Source: Ignavibacteriales bacterium
GTDB lineage: Bacteria > Bacteroidota > Ignavibacteria > Ignavibacteriales > Melioribacteraceae
DNA: 7,419 nucleotides
Direction of reading: 5' to 3'
NCBI GenBank assembly: GCA_020059785.1
Contig: JAGVBL010000258.1
Coordinates: 1 to 7,419 of the forward strand
Shown in pieces: positions 6,669 through 7,419 of the stretch. Each line of letters begins with the position of its first letter. The first letter of the stretch is position 1. Both the position numbers and the translations under genes were made by a program. Below the pieces are notes generated by a model. It did no database searches, had not been told where the DNA came from, and worked only from the letters and a program-made list of their open reading frames with translations.

Positions 6669-7403
6669 ATGAATAATTATAAGTTGACTATTCAATACGA
6701 CGGAACTAATTATTCCGGTTGGCAGATTCAGAATAATGCTTCTACGGTTCAGCAATGTATTGCTGATGCAATAAGAGTAATTATAAGAGAAGATGTTAAT
6801 CTTATTGGTTCGGGTCGGACTGATGCCGGCGTTCATGCACTCGGACAGGTTGCAAATTTTAGATACGGTAAAGAATTAGATCTGTACAAATTTCAGTATT
6901 CGTTAAATTCTATTTTACCAAATGATATTTCTGTTACACAAATGGATAAAGTTGACGAATCATTTCATTCAAGATTCGATGCAAAAAAAAGAAGCTATAT
7001 TTATTTATTCACTACCCTTAAAAATCCTTTCTATCAAAAATATTCATTCATGTTTCCGCAAATAAAAAAAATTAATTTCGAATATCTGAATGGACTTAGT
7101 AAAGCATTAATAGGTAATCATGATTTTACTTCCTTCAGCCGGAAGAATGACGAACAGGAAAATAAATTTTGCAATGTAGATGAAATTTTTTGGAGGAAAG
7201 GGAAGGATGTTTCAATTTTTTTTATAAGTGCCGACCGGTTTTTACATGGGATGGTGAGAACTATTATTGGAACAATATTAAACGCAGCTGAAAAAAAATA
7301 TAATTCGGAATACTTAATAGATGTTCTTAATAAAAAGGACAGAACTGAAGCAGATGAGTCTGTTCCTGCAAAAGGTTTATTTTTATATAAAGTGAGGTAC
7401 TGA
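6669..7403 (+). CDS. truA: tRNA pseudouridine(38-40) synthase TruA
   Basis: Cytoplasmic enzyme that converts uridine to pseudouridine at positions 38, 39 and 40 in the anticodon arm of many tRNAs. The 244-residue length is normal. Family motifs appear in order: YDGTNYSGWQIQ (10-21), STVQQCIADAI (25-35), the catalytic loop GSGRTDAGVHALGQVANF (47-64) with nucleophile Asp52, SFHSRFDAKKRSYIY (98-112) with Tyr110 in the place of the tyrosine that stacks on the target base, GNHDFTSFS (149-157), and FLHGMVRTIIGT (191-202) with conserved Arg197. The start is fixed: an in-frame TAG (6666-6668) directly precedes the ATG. No convincing Shine-Dalgarno is seen, unlike the neighbouring genes. It is divergent from the susC operon and unrelated to it in function, and apparently forms an operon with the next gene. 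Confidence 0.98.
   Translation: MNNYKLTIQYDGTNYSGWQIQNNASTVQQCIADAIRVIIREDVNLIGSGRTDAGVHALGQVANFRYGKELDLYKFQYSLNSILPNDISVTQMDKVDESFHSRFDAKKRSYIYLFTTLKNPFYQKYSFMFPQIKKINFEYLNGLSKALIGNHDFTSFSRKNDEQENKFCNVDEIFWRKGKDVSIFFISADRFLHGMVRTIIGTILNAAEKKYNSEYLIDVLNKKDRTEADESVPAKGLFLYKVRY
7394..7397 (+). promoter_or_regulatory. Shine-Dalgarno of the gene after truA
   Basis: GAGG inside the last truA codons, 7 nt before the ATG at 7405. It supports a real start there. Confidence 0.5.
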
Positions 7404-7404
7404 A

Positions 7405-7419
7405 ATGATAGATCTATCA
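7405..7419 (+). CDS. Start of an unidentified gene downstream of truA (off right edge)
   Basis: An ATG one base after the truA stop (TGA-A-ATG), preceded by GAGG at 7 nt, opens a frame of five codons (Met-Ile-Asp-Leu-Ser) before the window ends. Spacing and ribosome site suggest an operon with truA and coupled translation. Five residues are too few to name a product. Confidence 0.5.

Noticed and set aside
6651..6836. Minus-strand open frame of 61 codons over the start of truA
   Set aside because: Antisense to the conserved TruA N-terminus, including the catalytic loop; no support of its own.
1..7419. Mobile element, CRISPR array, tRNA or rRNA gene, or defence system
   Set aside because: No transposase or integrase motif, no regularly spaced repeats, no tRNA-like cloverleaf and no toxin-antitoxin-like gene pair was seen on either strand. 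The susC paralogues explain the only long-range similarity.

Overview
This AT-rich window looks like chromosomal DNA from the phylum Bacteroidota. It carries parts of two SusC/RagA-type outer-membrane transport loci, a class almost confined to that phylum, followed by the housekeeping tRNA gene truA. Several genes have clear Shine-Dalgarno sequences (best AGGAGG, 5 nt before the susD-like start). Those are uncommon in Bacteroidia and Flavobacteriia, so I lean towards an early-branching lineage such as Ignavibacteria. That placement is inference, not something the sequence proves.

Layout, left to right. Bases 1-1849 (minus strand) are the first 616 codons of a SusC-family TonB-dependent transporter that runs off the left edge. 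Bases 1850-2274 are a noncoding gap. It holds this gene's Shine-Dalgarno, a weak leader hairpin followed by a T-run, a repeated GGGGAGTT element, a possible promoter, small repeats, and at its right end a strong rho-independent terminator for the operon to the right. Bases 2275-6426 (minus strand) are a complete two-gene operon: a 975-residue SusC-like transporter followed, 9 nt later, by a 404-residue SusD-like surface lipoprotein. Bases 6427-6668 are a divergent promoter region. Bases 6669-7403 (plus strand) encode TruA, and a further gene starts one base after its stop and runs off the right edge.

How the genes work together. By family knowledge, the SusC-like barrel and the SusD-like lipoprotein form a 'pedal-bin' complex: SusD is the lid that catches a glycan or peptide fragment, and SusC imports it across the outer membrane with TonB energy. 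No glycoside hydrolase, peptidase, sulfatase or regulator lies in the window, so the substrate cannot be named. Neither SusC protein has an N-terminal STN domain, so control by a FecR-type anti-sigma factor is not predicted. The two susC genes are paralogues and their 5' regions share several features: the same TTGTTT-N15-TATAAR arrangement about 150 nt before the ATG, G-rich elements, and a TCATACRAT motif. These leaders are the most worthwhile thing to follow up. I found no CRISPR array, insertion sequence, phage gene, toxin-antitoxin or defence system, and nothing that clearly amounts to a new biological system.
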